Positions 1 to 9,292 are shown, counted from the stretch's first letter. The stretch: DNA of 64,000 nt from Aquibacillus halophilus (GCF_009649745.1 NZ_WJNG01000011.1:124001-188000), one strand, 5' to 3'. Translations and numbers: made by a program. Notes: generated by a model not told the origin, from the sequence alone.

Positions 1-1951
1 TCTTAGCTACAGAACTTAATGAAGCTAGCGAACCGTTGGTGTCACGTCCATGAAGCGGGTTAGCACCAGGTGCAAATGGTTCTCCTGCTTTACGTCCATC
101 TGGGGTGTTTCCAGTTTTCTTTCCGTAAACTACATTTGAGGTTATCGTTAAAATTGACTGGGTCGGTGTAGAGTTACGGTATGTTTTGATTTTTTGAATT
201 TTCTTCATAAAGCTTTTCACTAAATCAGCTGCGATTAAGTCAACACGGTCGTCATTGTTTCCATACTTCGGATAATCGCCTTCAATTTCATAATCGACTG
301 CAAGACCATTTTCGTCACGAATTACTCTTACTTTAGCATGTTTAATCGCACTAAGTGAGTCAGCAACAACTGATAAACCAGCAATACCACAAGCCATTGT
401 CCGTAGAACTTCTCGATCATGTAGCGCCATCTCAATACGCTCATAACTATATTTGTCATGCATATAGTGAATTATATTTAGAGCATTTACATAAAGACTA
501 GATAACCAATCTAACATTGTATCGTATTTTGCCATTACTTCATCATAATCTAGATACTCAGAAGTGATAGGTGCATAATTAGGAGCTACTTGAATTTTTA
601 GTTTTTCATCGACACCGCCGTTGATTGCATATAACAATGCTTTTGCAAGGTTCGCGCGCGCTCCAAAAAATTGCATTTGTTTACCAATGGCCATTGCAGA
701 TACACAGCAAGCAATACCATAATCATCACCATAAATGTCACGCATCAAATCATCATTTTCATATTGGATAGAGCTCGATTTTATAGACATTCTAGCACAA
801 TATTTCTTATAATTATCCGGAAGTTTTACTGACCATAGAACAGTTAAGTTTGGCTCAGGTGCAGGGCCTAAATTATCAAGTGTGTGTAGGAAACGGAATG
901 AATTTTTTGTAACCAATGGACGCCCGTCTTGCGCGATACCACCAAGTGATTCTGTAACCCATGTTGGATCACCACTAAACAGTTCGTTATATTCTGGAGT
1001 TCTCGCAAACTTCACTAAGCGAAGCTTCATTACAAAGTGATCCACGATTTCCTGTACTTCCTCTTCTGTTATAACACCATTTGCTAAGTCTCTTTCGATA
1101 TAAATATCTAAGAAAGTAGAAACTCTTCCAAGACTCATCGCTGCACCATTTTGTTCCTTAATTGCTGACAAATAACCAAAATATAACCATTGAAAGGCTT
1201 CTTGAGTATTGGTAGCAGGCTTAGAAATATCAAAACCATAAGCTGTGCCTAACTGCTTTAGTTCTTGTAATGCTCGAATTTGTTCAGATGTTTCCTCCCG
1301 GTCACGAATAATTTCTTCGGACATTGCGCCGTTTCCAATTAGATCAAGGTCTTTTTTCTTTTCTTCAATTAATTTATTAACACCATAAAGGGCAACTCGA
1401 CGATAGTCACCAATTATTCTTCCACGACCATAAGCATCTGGTAGCCCAGTAACGATACCAGCCTTACGAGCCATTTTCATTTCAGGAGTATAAGCATCAA
1501 ATACACCTTGGTTATGGGTTTTACGGTATTCTGTAAATACCTTCTCAACCTCTTCATCAATCTTGAAGCCATAAGATTCCGCTGCCGCAACTGCCATTCT
1601 CATACCACCATAAGGCTGTAATGACCGTTTAAAAGGAGCGTCAGTTTGAACTCCTACTACTTTTTCTTTTTCTTTATTTAAATACCCAGGTCCATGAGAA
1701 GTTATAGTTGAAACAATTTTAGTATCTAAATCTAGCACTCCACCATTTTCACGTTCTTTTTTAGTTAGTTCCATTACTTGGTTCCATAAAGCTAATGTAC
1801 TCTCGGTTGGTAATGATAGAAACTCATCATTGCCTTCATATAGTGTAAAGTTTCGCAAAATGAAATCACGAACATCAATTTCTTTTTGCCATCTTCCTTC
1901 TTTAAAACCAGTCCATGAGCTCATTTCCTTCATTTCTTCTAATACTTTCAT
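1..1951 (-). CDS. pflB: formate C-acetyltransferase (pyruvate formate-lyase), 3' end cut by window
   Basis: Cytosolic glycyl-radical enzyme that converts pyruvate plus CoA to acetyl-CoA plus formate in anaerobic growth. The frame is open for about 650 codons from ATG at 1951, which has a GAGGAGG ribosome binding site just upstream. It contains the catalytic Cys-Cys pair in [12 protein letters not shown] near residue 415 and the [17 protein letters not shown] and NPLHGRD blocks close to the cut. The family is about 750 residues, so roughly 100 C-terminal residues, including the radical glycine motif, lie outside the window. pflA, usually the next gene, would also lie to the left. Identification is very secure. 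The promoter carries an Fnr-like box. Confidence 0.97.
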   Translation of the reverse strand, partial: MKVLEEMKEMSSWTGFKEGRWQKEIDVRDFILRNFTLYEGNDEFLSLPTESTLALWNQVMELTKKERENGGVLDLDTKIVSTITSHGPGYLNKEKEKVVGVQTDAPFKRSLQPYGGMRMAVAAAESYGFKIDEEVEKVFTEYRKTHNQGVFDAYTPEMKMARKAGIVTGLPDAYGRGRIIGDYRRVALYGVNKLIEEKKKDLDLIGNGAMSEEIIRDREETSEQIRALQELKQLGTAYGFDISKPATNTQEAFQWLYFGYLSAIKEQNGAAMSLGRVSTFLDIYIERDLANGVITEEEVQEIVDHFVMKLRLVKFARTPEYNELFSGDPTWVTESLGGIAQDGRPLVTKNSFRFLHTLDNLGPAPEPNLTVLWSVKLPDNYKKYCARMSIKSSSIQYENDDLMRDIYGDDYGIACCVSAMAIGKQMQFFGARANLAKALLYAINGGVDEKLKIQVAPNYAPITSEYLDYDEVMAKYDTMLDWLSSLYVNALNIIHYMHDKYSYERIEMALHDREVLRTMACGIAGLSVVADSLSAIKHAKVRVIRDENGLAVDYEIEGDYPKYGNNDDRVDLIAADLVKSFMKKIQKIKTYRNSTPTQSILTITSNVVYGKKTGNTPDGRKAGEPFAPGANPLHGRDTNGSLASLSSVAK

Positions 1952-2016
1952 TTTAAATTACCTCCTCATAAGGTTAGCCGCTTGTTCAATTCTGAACTTT
2001 TGAATTTCTTAACTTG

Positions 2017-2060
2017 ATTATATATCAACCGCACGAAAATCAGATGTGACTTTTGTCACA
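2017..2060 (-). promoter_or_regulatory. pflB promoter with Fnr/CRP-type box
   Basis: The perfect palindrome TGTGACTTTTGTCACA lies at 2045-2060. It matches the TGTGA-N6-TCACA consensus of Bacillus Fnr and Crp-family regulators. Reading on the minus strand, a perfect TATAAT lies at 2022-2017. This places the box centre about 42 bases before the expected transcription start, the usual class II activator position. No good -35 is seen, as expected for an activator-dependent promoter. Regulator identity is inferred. Confidence 0.8.
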
Positions 2061-2366
2061 AATCCAAACTGTTATATTAATTGTTCTTAAAATGTTCATA
2101 ATTTAATAATTGTAAATTTACTATCCTTACAATCAATTATTAACTTACTGAACAGGCGATGAATCCATATAAAATAAGAAATTTAGTGGATGTGAAAACC
2201 GGCATTGTCTTTAGTATCCCTTATCAAAAAAACAACTGTATTACTCTGTTATAATAACCGGACTATCTTTTATTGGTACAGTTTCAACTTTTCTATCCAC
2301 ACCACTATTCCCTCCAAATTGAATAAATAACTAAAAAAGACAAATCATAATTATGAGGTGATATAA
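2061..2366. other. intergenic region, no convincing gene
   Basis: This AT-rich spacer separates divergent pflB and the DUF1292 gene. The only coding hint is a 19-codon minus-strand frame at 2241-2300 (GTG start, GGAGGG about ten bases upstream, peptide beginning MDRKVETVP). It is too short to call. The spacer should also hold the promoter of the 2367 gene, but no clear -35/-10 pair stands out. Confidence 0.5.
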
Positions 2367-2621
2367 ATGGAAAACAATCAAATTATAGAAGCAGATGATT
2401 CCATCGTGATTGAGGATCAAGAAGGAAATGAAACCACCCACACCGTTGATGCTGTTATTGAAATGAACGGAAAAAATTACGTTCTGTATTCAGCAGGTGA
2501 TATTCTTTCAATAAAAGAAATTGTTTATGAAAATGAAGAACAGTTACTAACAGATGTACCAGAGGAACAAGTTGAAGAGCTATTTAACGCTTATGAAAAA
2601 GCATTAGAGGAGGAATCTTAA
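2367..2621 (+). CDS. DUF1292 family protein
   Basis: Small acidic protein of 84 residues with the DUF1292 pattern: an N-terminal beta-rich part (DSIVIEDQEGNETTH, then MNGKNYVLY) followed by a C-terminal helix. Family members such as B. subtilis YrzB are soluble and of unknown function. Start ATG 2367 has GAGGTGATATAA upstream. It stops one base before the start of the next gene, so the two form an operon. The assignment rests on recognised sequence pattern only. Confidence 0.8.
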   Translation: MENNQIIEADDSIVIEDQEGNETTHTVDAVIEMNGKNYVLYSAGDILSIKEIVYENEEQLLTDVPEEQVEELFNAYEKALEEES

Positions 2622-2864
2622 TTGGAGAGACATTCGGTACATGATGCGATTTCAGCTGTTAAAGACGCACAAAAATGGGTGGAAGAGGCTCAGTCAAATG
2701 CTAATGGCTATACAGAAGCTCAAAACCATCTTAATTTTGCAGAAGAACTATTAAGTAACGCCCAGGTTGAATATGGCAACATCCAAGACAAACGAGAATT
2801 ACAACACGCCTCAGATTTACTTCGATTACTTCAAGAAACACAGCAATCTAACCGAACACAATAG
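2622..2864 (+). CDS. small helical protein, YtzC/DUF2524-like
   Basis: Eighty-residue, almost wholly helical and probably coiled-coil protein, rich in Glu, Gln and Ala, with no cysteines or membrane segment. The TTG start at 2622 directly follows the TAA of the DUF1292 gene, and AGGAGG at about 2609 serves as ribosome binding site, so translation is probably coupled. Size and heptad-like pattern resemble the Bacillus YtzC (DUF2524) family, but I match this by feel rather than by a diagnostic motif. Function unknown. Confidence 0.65.
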   Translation: MERHSVHDAISAVKDAQKWVEEAQSNANGYTEAQNHLNFAEELLSNAQVEYGNIQDKRELQHASDLLRLLQETQQSNRTQ

Positions 2865-2879
2865 GTCACGCACCAAATG

Positions 2880-2913
2880 CGCATTATCTAGGAGGACAGG
2901 TAGTGCGTTTTTT
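2880..2913 (+). terminator. intrinsic terminator of the 2367-2864 operon
   Basis: An eight-pair stem with two G-T wobbles (CGCATTAT with GTAGTGCG) and a 12-base loop, followed by six T's, 16 bases after the stop codon. Confidence 0.6.
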
Positions 2914-2993
2914 AAATCCTTTAATGATTTTTGTATTAAATACTTTCCCTTTTGAATAGAATTGTACAAGTTGTTCATAAGGGAGAGAAAGTA

Positions 2994-3629
2994 ATGAGCA
3001 TTTTTATAAGTTATGTATTTTTAGGGCTATCATTAGCTGCACCAATAGGACCAATTAATGCAGCACAGTTGGACAAGGGTATCAAAAGCGGCTTTTTTCA
3101 TTCATGGTTAATAGGTTTAGGATCTATGACTGCAGATATTGTGTACATGCTAGCCGTTTATTTCGGAGTTGTTCACTTTTTAGAAATTCCTTTCATGAAA
3201 ACATTCTTATGGTCATTTGGGTGTTTTGTTTTGCTTTATACTGGAGTAGAGAGCTTAATTCGCGCTAATGATATTTCTCCTATCCAGTCACGAAGTAAAA
3301 CAGACTCCTATACTAAAACATTTTTCACTGGTTTCTTTTTATCGCTATCAAACCCATTAACAATATTGTTTTGGTTAGGCATTTATGGCTCCGTCTTAGC
3401 AAAGACCGCCTCTGAATATGATGTATCTCATCTTGCAATATATAGTTGCGCTATTATTATTGGTTTACTTATTTGGGATTTTACGATGGCAATTGTGGCA
3501 AGCAGCTTTAGAAAGTTTTTGACAGATAAGGTACTTATACTCATATCATTCTTGTCAGGTTTATCATTAGTAGGTTTCGGGCTCTACTTTGGTCTCCAGG
3601 CGTTTAAAATTTTGTTCCATTTAGAATAA
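2994..3629 (+). CDS. LysE/RhtB family amino-acid exporter
   Basis: Membrane protein of 211 residues with about six transmembrane segments. Segment 1 carries the LysE-family signature LAAPIGPINAAQL. The family exports amino acids or related small metabolites across the cytoplasmic membrane; the substrate cannot be told from sequence. ATG 2994 is chosen because GGGAGAGAAAGTA precedes it and the protein then begins directly with the first membrane helix. An upstream in-frame start at 2952 would add a charged tail without a ribosome binding site. It appears to be a single-gene unit. Confidence 0.88.
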   Translation: MSIFISYVFLGLSLAAPIGPINAAQLDKGIKSGFFHSWLIGLGSMTADIVYMLAVYFGVVHFLEIPFMKTFLWSFGCFVLLYTGVESLIRANDISPIQSRSKTDSYTKTFFTGFFLSLSNPLTILFWLGIYGSVLAKTASEYDVSHLAIYSCAIIIGLLIWDFTMAIVASSFRKFLTDKVLILISFLSGLSLVGFGLYFGLQAFKILFHLE

Positions 3630-3696
3630 CAATTTGTTTAGAACAGTCACCTATCTTCCTTTTAATTAATAAGGTGTTTATGAAAGGATGATATAG

Positions 3697-4422
3697 GTGT
3701 ACCTATTAGAGACAAATGACATTATTGAAGATAAACATTTAAGTGAGTGGAAATATGACGCTTATCAATGTTTCGTAGAGAAGATCACCAATAAACAACT
3801 TAAGTTTCCTTGTATTCCTGCTACTCAGGGGTTCGCATTAGGTCAATTTAAATATGGATTTACAGGTAATCCGATGAATAAAAATACACCGTCAGAAGTT
3901 GCAAATATATTAAAGGAATATGCTCTTTGTTATCCCCAGTCAGGGAATTACTCCTCATTAATAATTTTTTTTGACAAACTAAATGATGAACCGAATCCAA
4001 ATACTACTCTTGATTATGAAAAAATATTCTGGAAAATATTAAATGAGGTTAGTGAATTCGATGAAATTGAATGGCCAAGTGATATTCCGAAGTCACCAGC
4101 TCACCCTTTATGGGAATACTGCTTCCATGGAGAAAGGTTTTTCATTTACTGCGCAACTCCTTCACACGAGAAAAGGTTAAGTAGACAATTCCCGTATTTG
4201 ATGCTTGCCATTACACCTCGCTTAGTTTTCGAACAATTTGAACTTCTACATTCAGCCAAGCATATCAAGAGTAAAATAAGAGAAAGATTAATACAGTACG
4301 ATTCCATTTCTCCACATCCAGATCTTAAAAAGTACGGTAACCAAGATAACTCTGAATCCAAACAATATTTTCTGAGAGATGATCAAACTACATTATCCCA
4401 ATGCCCCTTCCATAAAAAATAA
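3697..4422 (+). CDS. YqcI/YcgG family protein (GntA-like haem-dependent hydroxylase family)
   Basis: Soluble protein of 241 residues. Family hallmarks are FPCIPATQGF near residue 37, HPLWEYCFHGERFFIYCATPSH near residue 138, FPYLMLAITPR near 166, and a C-terminal CPFHKK. The YqcI/YcgG family (PF08892) includes GntA, a haem-dependent N-hydroxylase of guanidino compounds in guanitoxin biosynthesis. B. subtilis YqcI and YcgG have no settled role. Here there is no biosynthetic partner nearby, so the substrate is unknown. Start is GTG 3697, with AAAGGATG upstream. Its stop codon lies inside the terminator shared with the next gene. Confidence 0.85.
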   Translation: MYLLETNDIIEDKHLSEWKYDAYQCFVEKITNKQLKFPCIPATQGFALGQFKYGFTGNPMNKNTPSEVANILKEYALCYPQSGNYSSLIIFFDKLNDEPNPNTTLDYEKIFWKILNEVSEFDEIEWPSDIPKSPAHPLWEYCFHGERFFIYCATPSHEKRLSRQFPYLMLAITPRLVFEQFELLHSAKHIKSKIRERLIQYDSISPHPDLKKYGNQDNSESKQYFLRDDQTTLSQCPFHKK

Positions 4423-4451
4423 GGAGTGAGAAGATCCACTCCTTATTTTTT
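4414..4451. terminator. bidirectional terminator between convergent genes
   Basis: A perfect stem (AAAAAATAAGGAGTG paired with CACTCCTTATTTTTT, 8-base loop) with A and T tracts on both sides works on either strand. The TAA stop codons of both flanking genes (4420-4422 plus, 4443-4445 minus) are inside the stem. Confidence 0.9.
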
Positions 4452-5804
4452 AAATAAAGTATTCGGAGCAGGTTTTTCCGGTGGTTGATGTTTCCACTTA
4501 TTCCTCATGAAAAGAGTAACAATTGCAATGATTGCAATAAACCCCATACTCACAAAAAAACCAGGCCGACTTGCCTTATCAAACATAGTTCCAGAGATAG
4601 CTAATAAAACAAGAATTAATCCCACTATTTGTTTACTATTTCCCATTAATTTCAATCGAACAAGCTTCTTGTAGGAAAACAAAATAAATAACCATGTGTA
4701 CAATAGCATCAATCCTGCAGCTGTTGTAAAATACTCATAAATTTTTTCTGGTAAAAGCAATGAAATTACAATAGAAATAATTAGAGCAATAATTGTTAGA
4801 CCCAGAGCTCGAAATGGAATATTTCGTTTACCTGTCTTATTGAAGAATTTAGGAGCGTCCCCATCACAAGCTAATGAGTACAATATGGTGGTAATAGCGT
4901 ATAAGGAAGCAACCATAGTCGAAAATCCCGCAATAATTAAAGCCCCATTAAAAACATGTGGAACAAAAGCCAAGTGATAGTTTTCTAAGGCAATAATAAA
5001 TGGACTCTCATTCGCCGTAAATTGATCCCAGGGCACAAGGTAAATGGCCATTAGTAGCGATGTGACATAAATTACTGCTAAGGTCATAATCATTATACTA
5101 CCAGACTTTGGTGCTTGTTTAGGATCTTTAAGATCATTTGCCATTATTCCCATTACCTCAATACCACCAAATGCATAAAAAGCATAAATCATTGCTGTCC
5201 AAAAACCCATATACCCATTAGGAAAAAGACCCTCATAGCTTACAGTAAAAGAGCGGTCAGGTCGATTTCCATCTAGCCATCCAAAGATAGCCGCTCCAGC
5301 TATTATAATGAACATTAAAATAGCCGCTACTTTTACTACTGCAAATATGTTCTCAAATCGTTCAAATCCACTAATGCCTGTTAATATTACGATAATTCCG
5401 AGCACTCCATATATTGCTGCAAATAGCCATAACGGGGTGTTAGGAAACCAATACCTAGAAAAAATCCCCAAAGCCGTTAACTGACTTCCCATGATAAGTA
5501 GCTCAGATGACCAATAGACCCAGCCATTACTGAAACCAGCCCACTTTCCAAAAGCTTTTTTAGCGTATGATCTAAACGACCCTTTCTCTGGGTGCTCTGC
5601 AGTCATTTTTGCAAGTGAATCGAATACAATATACGTACCAACTGCAGCGAGTAGGAATGCAATTAGTGCAGAGGGACCTGCTTGTTTTATTGCAATACTG
5701 GAACCTAAGAAGAACCCCGTTCCAATAATAGCACCGATACCCACTAATGAAAGCTTCCACCAAGTTAAGTTTTTTGTTTTAGGATTTGAACTTTTTTCGC
5801 CCAT
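4443..5804 (-). CDS. APC-superfamily amino acid permease
   Basis: Polytopic membrane protein of 453 residues with about twelve transmembrane segments. Segment 1 has the APC motif GIGAIIGTGFFLGSSIAI. Further family marks are AFYAFGGIEVMGIMANDLKDPKQAPKS around residue 220 and the stretch ILYSLACDGDAPKFF. It resembles Bacillus amino acid/polyamine permeases (AapA/YbgF group) that import amino acids with protons. Specificity is unknown. ATG 5804 is preferred: AAAGGGGTG lies six bases upstream, whereas the ATG at 5828 would place that ribosome binding site inside the gene. Confidence 0.88.
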   Translation of the reverse strand: MGEKSSNPKTKNLTWWKLSLVGIGAIIGTGFFLGSSIAIKQAGPSALIAFLLAAVGTYIVFDSLAKMTAEHPEKGSFRSYAKKAFGKWAGFSNGWVYWSSELLIMGSQLTALGIFSRYWFPNTPLWLFAAIYGVLGIIVILTGISGFERFENIFAVVKVAAILMFIIIAGAAIFGWLDGNRPDRSFTVSYEGLFPNGYMGFWTAMIYAFYAFGGIEVMGIMANDLKDPKQAPKSGSIMIMTLAVIYVTSLLMAIYLVPWDQFTANESPFIIALENYHLAFVPHVFNGALIIAGFSTMVASLYAITTILYSLACDGDAPKFFNKTGKRNIPFRALGLTIIALIISIVISLLLPEKIYEYFTTAAGLMLLYTWLFILFSYKKLVRLKLMGNSKQIVGLILVLLAISGTMFDKASRPGFFVSMGFIAIIAIVTLFMRNKWKHQPPEKPAPNTLFKK

Positions 5805-5857
5805 CAGGAGCACCCCTTTCATTCCCATTACATTAGTCTGAGAAAAAAGGTGTACTA

Positions 5858-6394
5858 TTATTCTGGTTTTACTAACTCCTCAAACTGAAAATAATAGGCA
5901 AAATTTTTCACTATACTAACGAATCCTTTATCGTTATCTTTATTTATAAAAGAGATATCATGATTTTTTTTAATATGTTGCCAATGTTGGGGGAGCTCAT
6001 GTGTTTCTAAATGCTTATAATTAATAAGTTTTACATTACTGGGGAGTGTTGGTGCTATTTCAAATATTATCTGGTCTTTTCCAACAGAAATATGTGGTCC
6101 TACAACTGGTGTCACCTCTAGTTTAACTTCAAAATGAAATGTTCTAAAAGAATCTTTCCTTTTCAAGTCAATTACATTGATCTGATAAGGATATACAACT
6201 GGAGTCACGTTTAAAGACCTTGAATAATACCTATCGACAGCCTTTTCAATTGGTGGAGTTAGAAATAACATGAGTATATCCTGATACTGTAGCTCTCTTG
6301 AATCCTCGGTATAATCTATAGGTTCTGCTTTAGTCGATATTGTGTACATGCTTATAATCATAGTTGAAATTAGTATAATAATGTACTTTTTCAT
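5858..6394 (-). CDS. DUF3888 family secreted protein
   Basis: Protein of 178 residues with a lysine-start signal peptide (MKKYIIILISTMIISMYT) and probable cleavage near residue 23, so it is likely exported. The body has the DUF3888 pattern: YQDILMLFLTPPIEKAVDRYYSRSL, then PYQINVIDLKR and a beta-rich part ending in a GPHISVGKD-type motif. The family is common in Bacillaceae and has no known function. It lies upstream of the APC permease on the same strand with a 53-base gap, so readthrough is possible. Confidence 0.82.
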   Translation of the reverse strand: MKKYIIILISTMIISMYTISTKAEPIDYTEDSRELQYQDILMLFLTPPIEKAVDRYYSRSLNVTPVVYPYQINVIDLKRKDSFRTFHFEVKLEVTPVVGPHISVGKDQIIFEIAPTLPSNVKLINYKHLETHELPQHWQHIKKNHDISFINKDNDKGFVSIVKNFAYYFQFEELVKPE

Positions 6395-6533
6395 ATTTCC
6401 ACTCCTAATAGCTAACTTCTATTTAGAATTCCTTTCACCAATGTTTTAATTCTATTCTCATTAGCCAAAAATCTGGGAATTCTCTCTTAATGCCACTTTA
6501 TATGTTCTGATCATTTTTATTTTTCGTTTGCAC

Positions 6534-6567
6534 AAAAAAGGCGTTAGGATTTGTCCTAGCGCCTTTT
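6534..6567 (-). terminator. terminator after the tetR-MFS operon
   Basis: AAAAGGCG-T-TAGGA pairs with TCCTA-G-CGCCTTTT around a TTTG loop, with A/T tracts on both sides. It lies 26 bases after the stop of the MFS gene and could also stop transcription from the other direction. Confidence 0.85.
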
Positions 6568-6592
6568 ACTTTATGTCATTAAACAGTATTAA

Positions 6593-8041
6593 TTATCCTT
6601 GCTCTGCACTTTCTTCTTTTTGTCTTGCTGCTCTTTCATCAGCTGGAGTCGTTCCTTTAATAAAGAATGACAGGATTAGACCCACTAAAGTTATAAATGT
6701 AGCTACCCAAAAAGCAACATTTACACCATGTATTTCATCGCTAGGTAATGCGTTCTCCCCTGTATTTAGTGCAGCACTTGTCATTACAGTTACAAGAATA
6801 GCTGTTCCTATCGATGCTGCTACCTGTCTCATTGTATTATTCATGGCTGTTCCATGTGGAATTAACCTTAGTGGTAACTGGTTTAAGCCAGCAGTCGTCA
6901 CAGGCATCATTACCATTGACATACCAAACATCCGAATACCAAATACGATAGTTAAATATGTCAAAGACGTTGTTGTAGATAGATTGGTAAATAGTAAGGT
7001 CGTAACTGTCATTAATGACATGCCGGTAATCGCTAATCGGCGTGCACCTATTTTATCGAATATCCTACCCGTTATCGGTGACATCAGTCCCATTAGTATT
7101 GCTCCAGGCATAATCATAATCCCAGACTCCAACGCCGTAAATCCAGCCATTCTTTGCATATAAATTGGTAGCATCGTTTCTGATCCAATTAGACCTATAA
7201 AAACGATCATGCCGATAATTGTTGTAATCGTAAAAGTTTTGTATTTAAACACACGAAACTCTAGGATAGGCTGCGCTAATTTGAATTGACGTAATATAAA
7301 TAAAGTAAGTGTAATAGCACCAATTATGATCGAGGCAATGACAGATGCGCTTCCCCAACCATTATCTCCAGCACTACTGAAACCAAATAACAAGCCACCG
7401 AATCCTAACGAGGAAAGAATAATTGAAAAGAAATCAACTTTAGGAAATGTTTGTTTTGTTACATTTTTCATCGCTAGATAAGCAAATATTATAATAACGA
7501 TTGCGATTGGAAAAATAACGTAAAATAAAATTCTCCATGAATAATTTTGAACAATGAATCCCGAAAGCGTTGGACCAATAGCAGGAGCAAATGATATCAC
7601 TAAACCAACCATCCCCATAGCTGCTCCTCGTTTTTCAATTGGGAAAATAGTTAAAAACACAGTCATCATAAGTGGTAACATGATACCCGCTCCACTAGCC
7701 TGGACAATCCTTCCCAAAATAAGAATAATAAAGGTTGGTGCGATTGCACATATTATTGTACCAACAGCAAAAATAGACATTGCTGTCATGAATAATTTTC
7801 TAGTCGTAAATGTTTCAATTAAAAAAGCCGTTATTGGAATCATCACACCATTTGTCAGCATGAAAATTGTTGTTAGCCATTGTGCAGTGTTCTCAGTGAT
7901 ACCAAAGTCATCCATAACATGAGGTATCGCAGTAGCCATCAATGTCTGATTTAAAATCGATATAAAACCACCGGAGATTAATACAGCTACAATCATTTTT
8001 CTATCGAGGCCTTGAACCATCTGAGCTTGTTCGTTACCCAT
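6593..8041 (-). CDS. DHA2-type (14-TMS) MFS multidrug efflux transporter
   Basis: Membrane protein of 482 residues with about fourteen helices, resembling EmrB/LmrB-type proton-drug antiporters. Marks: TLMATAIPHVMDDFGITENTAQWLTT in the first helix pair, and the motif C region GAGIMLPLMMTVFLTIFPIEKRGAAMG with GLVISFAPAIGPTLSGF. It probably expels lipophilic or cationic toxic compounds; substrates cannot be inferred. ATG 8041 follows AAGAGATGTG. It lies 21 bases downstream of the tetR gene in the same operon, so the regulator probably controls both. Confidence 0.9.
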   Translation of the reverse strand: MGNEQAQMVQGLDRKMIVAVLISGGFISILNQTLMATAIPHVMDDFGITENTAQWLTTIFMLTNGVMIPITAFLIETFTTRKLFMTAMSIFAVGTIICAIAPTFIILILGRIVQASGAGIMLPLMMTVFLTIFPIEKRGAAMGMVGLVISFAPAIGPTLSGFIVQNYSWRILFYVIFPIAIVIIIFAYLAMKNVTKQTFPKVDFFSIILSSLGFGGLLFGFSSAGDNGWGSASVIASIIIGAITLTLFILRQFKLAQPILEFRVFKYKTFTITTIIGMIVFIGLIGSETMLPIYMQRMAGFTALESGIMIMPGAILMGLMSPITGRIFDKIGARRLAITGMSLMTVTTLLFTNLSTTTSLTYLTIVFGIRMFGMSMVMMPVTTAGLNQLPLRLIPHGTAMNNTMRQVAASIGTAILVTVMTSAALNTGENALPSDEIHGVNVAFWVATFITLVGLILSFFIKGTTPADERAARQKEESAEQG

Positions 8042-8062
8042 CTATTTTCACATCTCTTTCTA

Positions 8063-8947
8063 TCAGTCATGTAGATCTAATAATTTTTTAATCGTTAAAA
8101 TTTGTGACTCCACTTCTAACCGTTTATCTAAGTAAGCTAGCAAAGAATCAATTAAAAAAAGCCTCGGCTCTTTTTTTAACACTTCTTCTTTTAGTAACAA
8201 GACAGATGAATAAAGACCTTCCTTATCTTCACCCTCAGCTCTTATGGGTTTTATCTTTTCCTCGATTTGATTGAGCAATTCGAGTATTTGATCCTCAGTA
8301 GTTAAATGGATTTTATCTGTCATTAATTGATAATCTTCCATCATCACATCTGTTAGGACAGGAGCAATTTTAGCTTGCTCCTGTCCTACAATGGCATCCA
8401 TACTAAACACTACAAAATCAGCAACCAATTCGGACTCTACTTTTTTTTGATCTAATATCCTTAAATAGATAAACTCTTTTACTATTCCTTGGAGCGCAAT
8501 TACTAAATCCCATACAATTGCTTCAATTTTTGATCCGTAAACTTGTATTAAGGTATCTTTATGCCAAGTTAACATCTCTGCCCTAATTCGCTGCATTAAT
8601 GGTTTAAATTGCTTATTCTTGTCGATAGGCAGGGACTTTGAGATTAAATTAAAGTAATCTTTGTTCTCTACTATTCCTTCAATTTCAATTACAATCAACT
8701 GCCTTAAAGTTTCCTTTGGGGTAAGAGATTGATTCGAACTAATAAATTTAGCTCTTTGTATCATCTTGTCATGATTATATTCAAATACTTTAACGAGCAA
8801 TTCTTCCTTTGACTCAAAGTACTTATATAAAGACCCTTTTGAAATTCCGCAATCTTCAGCTATTTCCTGCATTGAAGTAGAAAAATATCCTTTTTTAGAA
8901 AATAATTTAATTGCTGATTTCATAATCTCAAATTGTTTATCCTTCAT
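8063..8947 (-). CDS. TetR/AcrR family transcriptional regulator
   Basis: Protein of 294 residues. Residues 5-55 form a TetR-type HTH (AIKLFSKKGYFSTSMQEIAEDCGISKGSLYKYFESKEELL). The C-terminal ligand domain is longer than the usual 190-200 residues, with an extra helical tail after residue 200. First gene of an operon with an MFS efflux pump, so most likely an autorepressor released by a pump substrate. A palindrome, TGACC-ATCG-GGTCA, 35 bases upstream is a good operator candidate. Confidence 0.9.
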   Translation of the reverse strand: MKDKQFEIMKSAIKLFSKKGYFSTSMQEIAEDCGISKGSLYKYFESKEELLVKVFEYNHDKMIQRAKFISSNQSLTPKETLRQLIVIEIEGIVENKDYFNLISKSLPIDKNKQFKPLMQRIRAEMLTWHKDTLIQVYGSKIEAIVWDLVIALQGIVKEFIYLRILDQKKVESELVADFVVFSMDAIVGQEQAKIAPVLTDVMMEDYQLMTDKIHLTTEDQILELLNQIEEKIKPIRAEGEDKEGLYSSVLLLKEEVLKKEPRLFLIDSLLAYLDKRLEVESQILTIKKLLDLHD

Positions 8948-8981
8948 TCAGGTCACCTCTATACTTTCTTCTAACTCCGAT

Positions 8982-8995
8982 TGACCATCGGGTCA
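8982..8995. promoter_or_regulatory. candidate TetR-family operator
   Basis: TGACC-ATCG-GGTCA, a perfect five-base inverted repeat with a 4-base spacer, lies 35 bases upstream of the tetR start codon. TGACC...GGTCA arrangements are common among TetR-family operators. Assignment to the adjacent regulator is inference from position. Confidence 0.6.
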
Positions 8996-9128
8996 TTTCT
9001 ATACTTATCAGTTTTTAGAACACGAGAAATTATATAGATAAAGCGGGGTATAAGTCAACTAATCTAACCTGAACTTTTTAACTAAATACACTAAAAATGC
9101 ACCATATAAGTTTAGTCAAGATGTACCT

Positions 9129-9240
9129 TTTAAACGGCCGGGCCAACCATACGAAATCGCACCTGCCTATGTCTATTTTGGCTTCTAGTGATTCCTCCTA
9201 TGTTTCTGGGCAGGTTATTCATGTCAACGGGGGGGAAAAT
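9129..9240 (+). pseudogene. remnant of an SDR oxidoreductase gene (3' end, frameshifted)
   Basis: Two consecutive frames encode the well-known C-terminus of the YhdF/YdaD-type short-chain dehydrogenases. One frame reads KRPGQPYEIAPAYVY up to about 9177. A shift then gives LASSDSSYVSGQVIHVNGG, ending near 9233. The rest of the gene (about 250 residues, including the Rossmann motif and catalytic Tyr-Lys) is absent. An apparent 67-codon frame from 9097 to 9300 crosses this remnant but is not a real gene. Confidence 0.8.
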
Positions 9241-9292
9241 GGTAAGTTCCTAGCGATTAAATTGTTACATGCTCGACGTCTAATAGAGAAAT

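Noticed and set aside
6528-7163. 211-codon plus-strand frame opposite the MFS gene
   Set aside because: It is the antisense shadow of a clear transporter gene; valine/isoleucine-rich composition mirrors the membrane helices.
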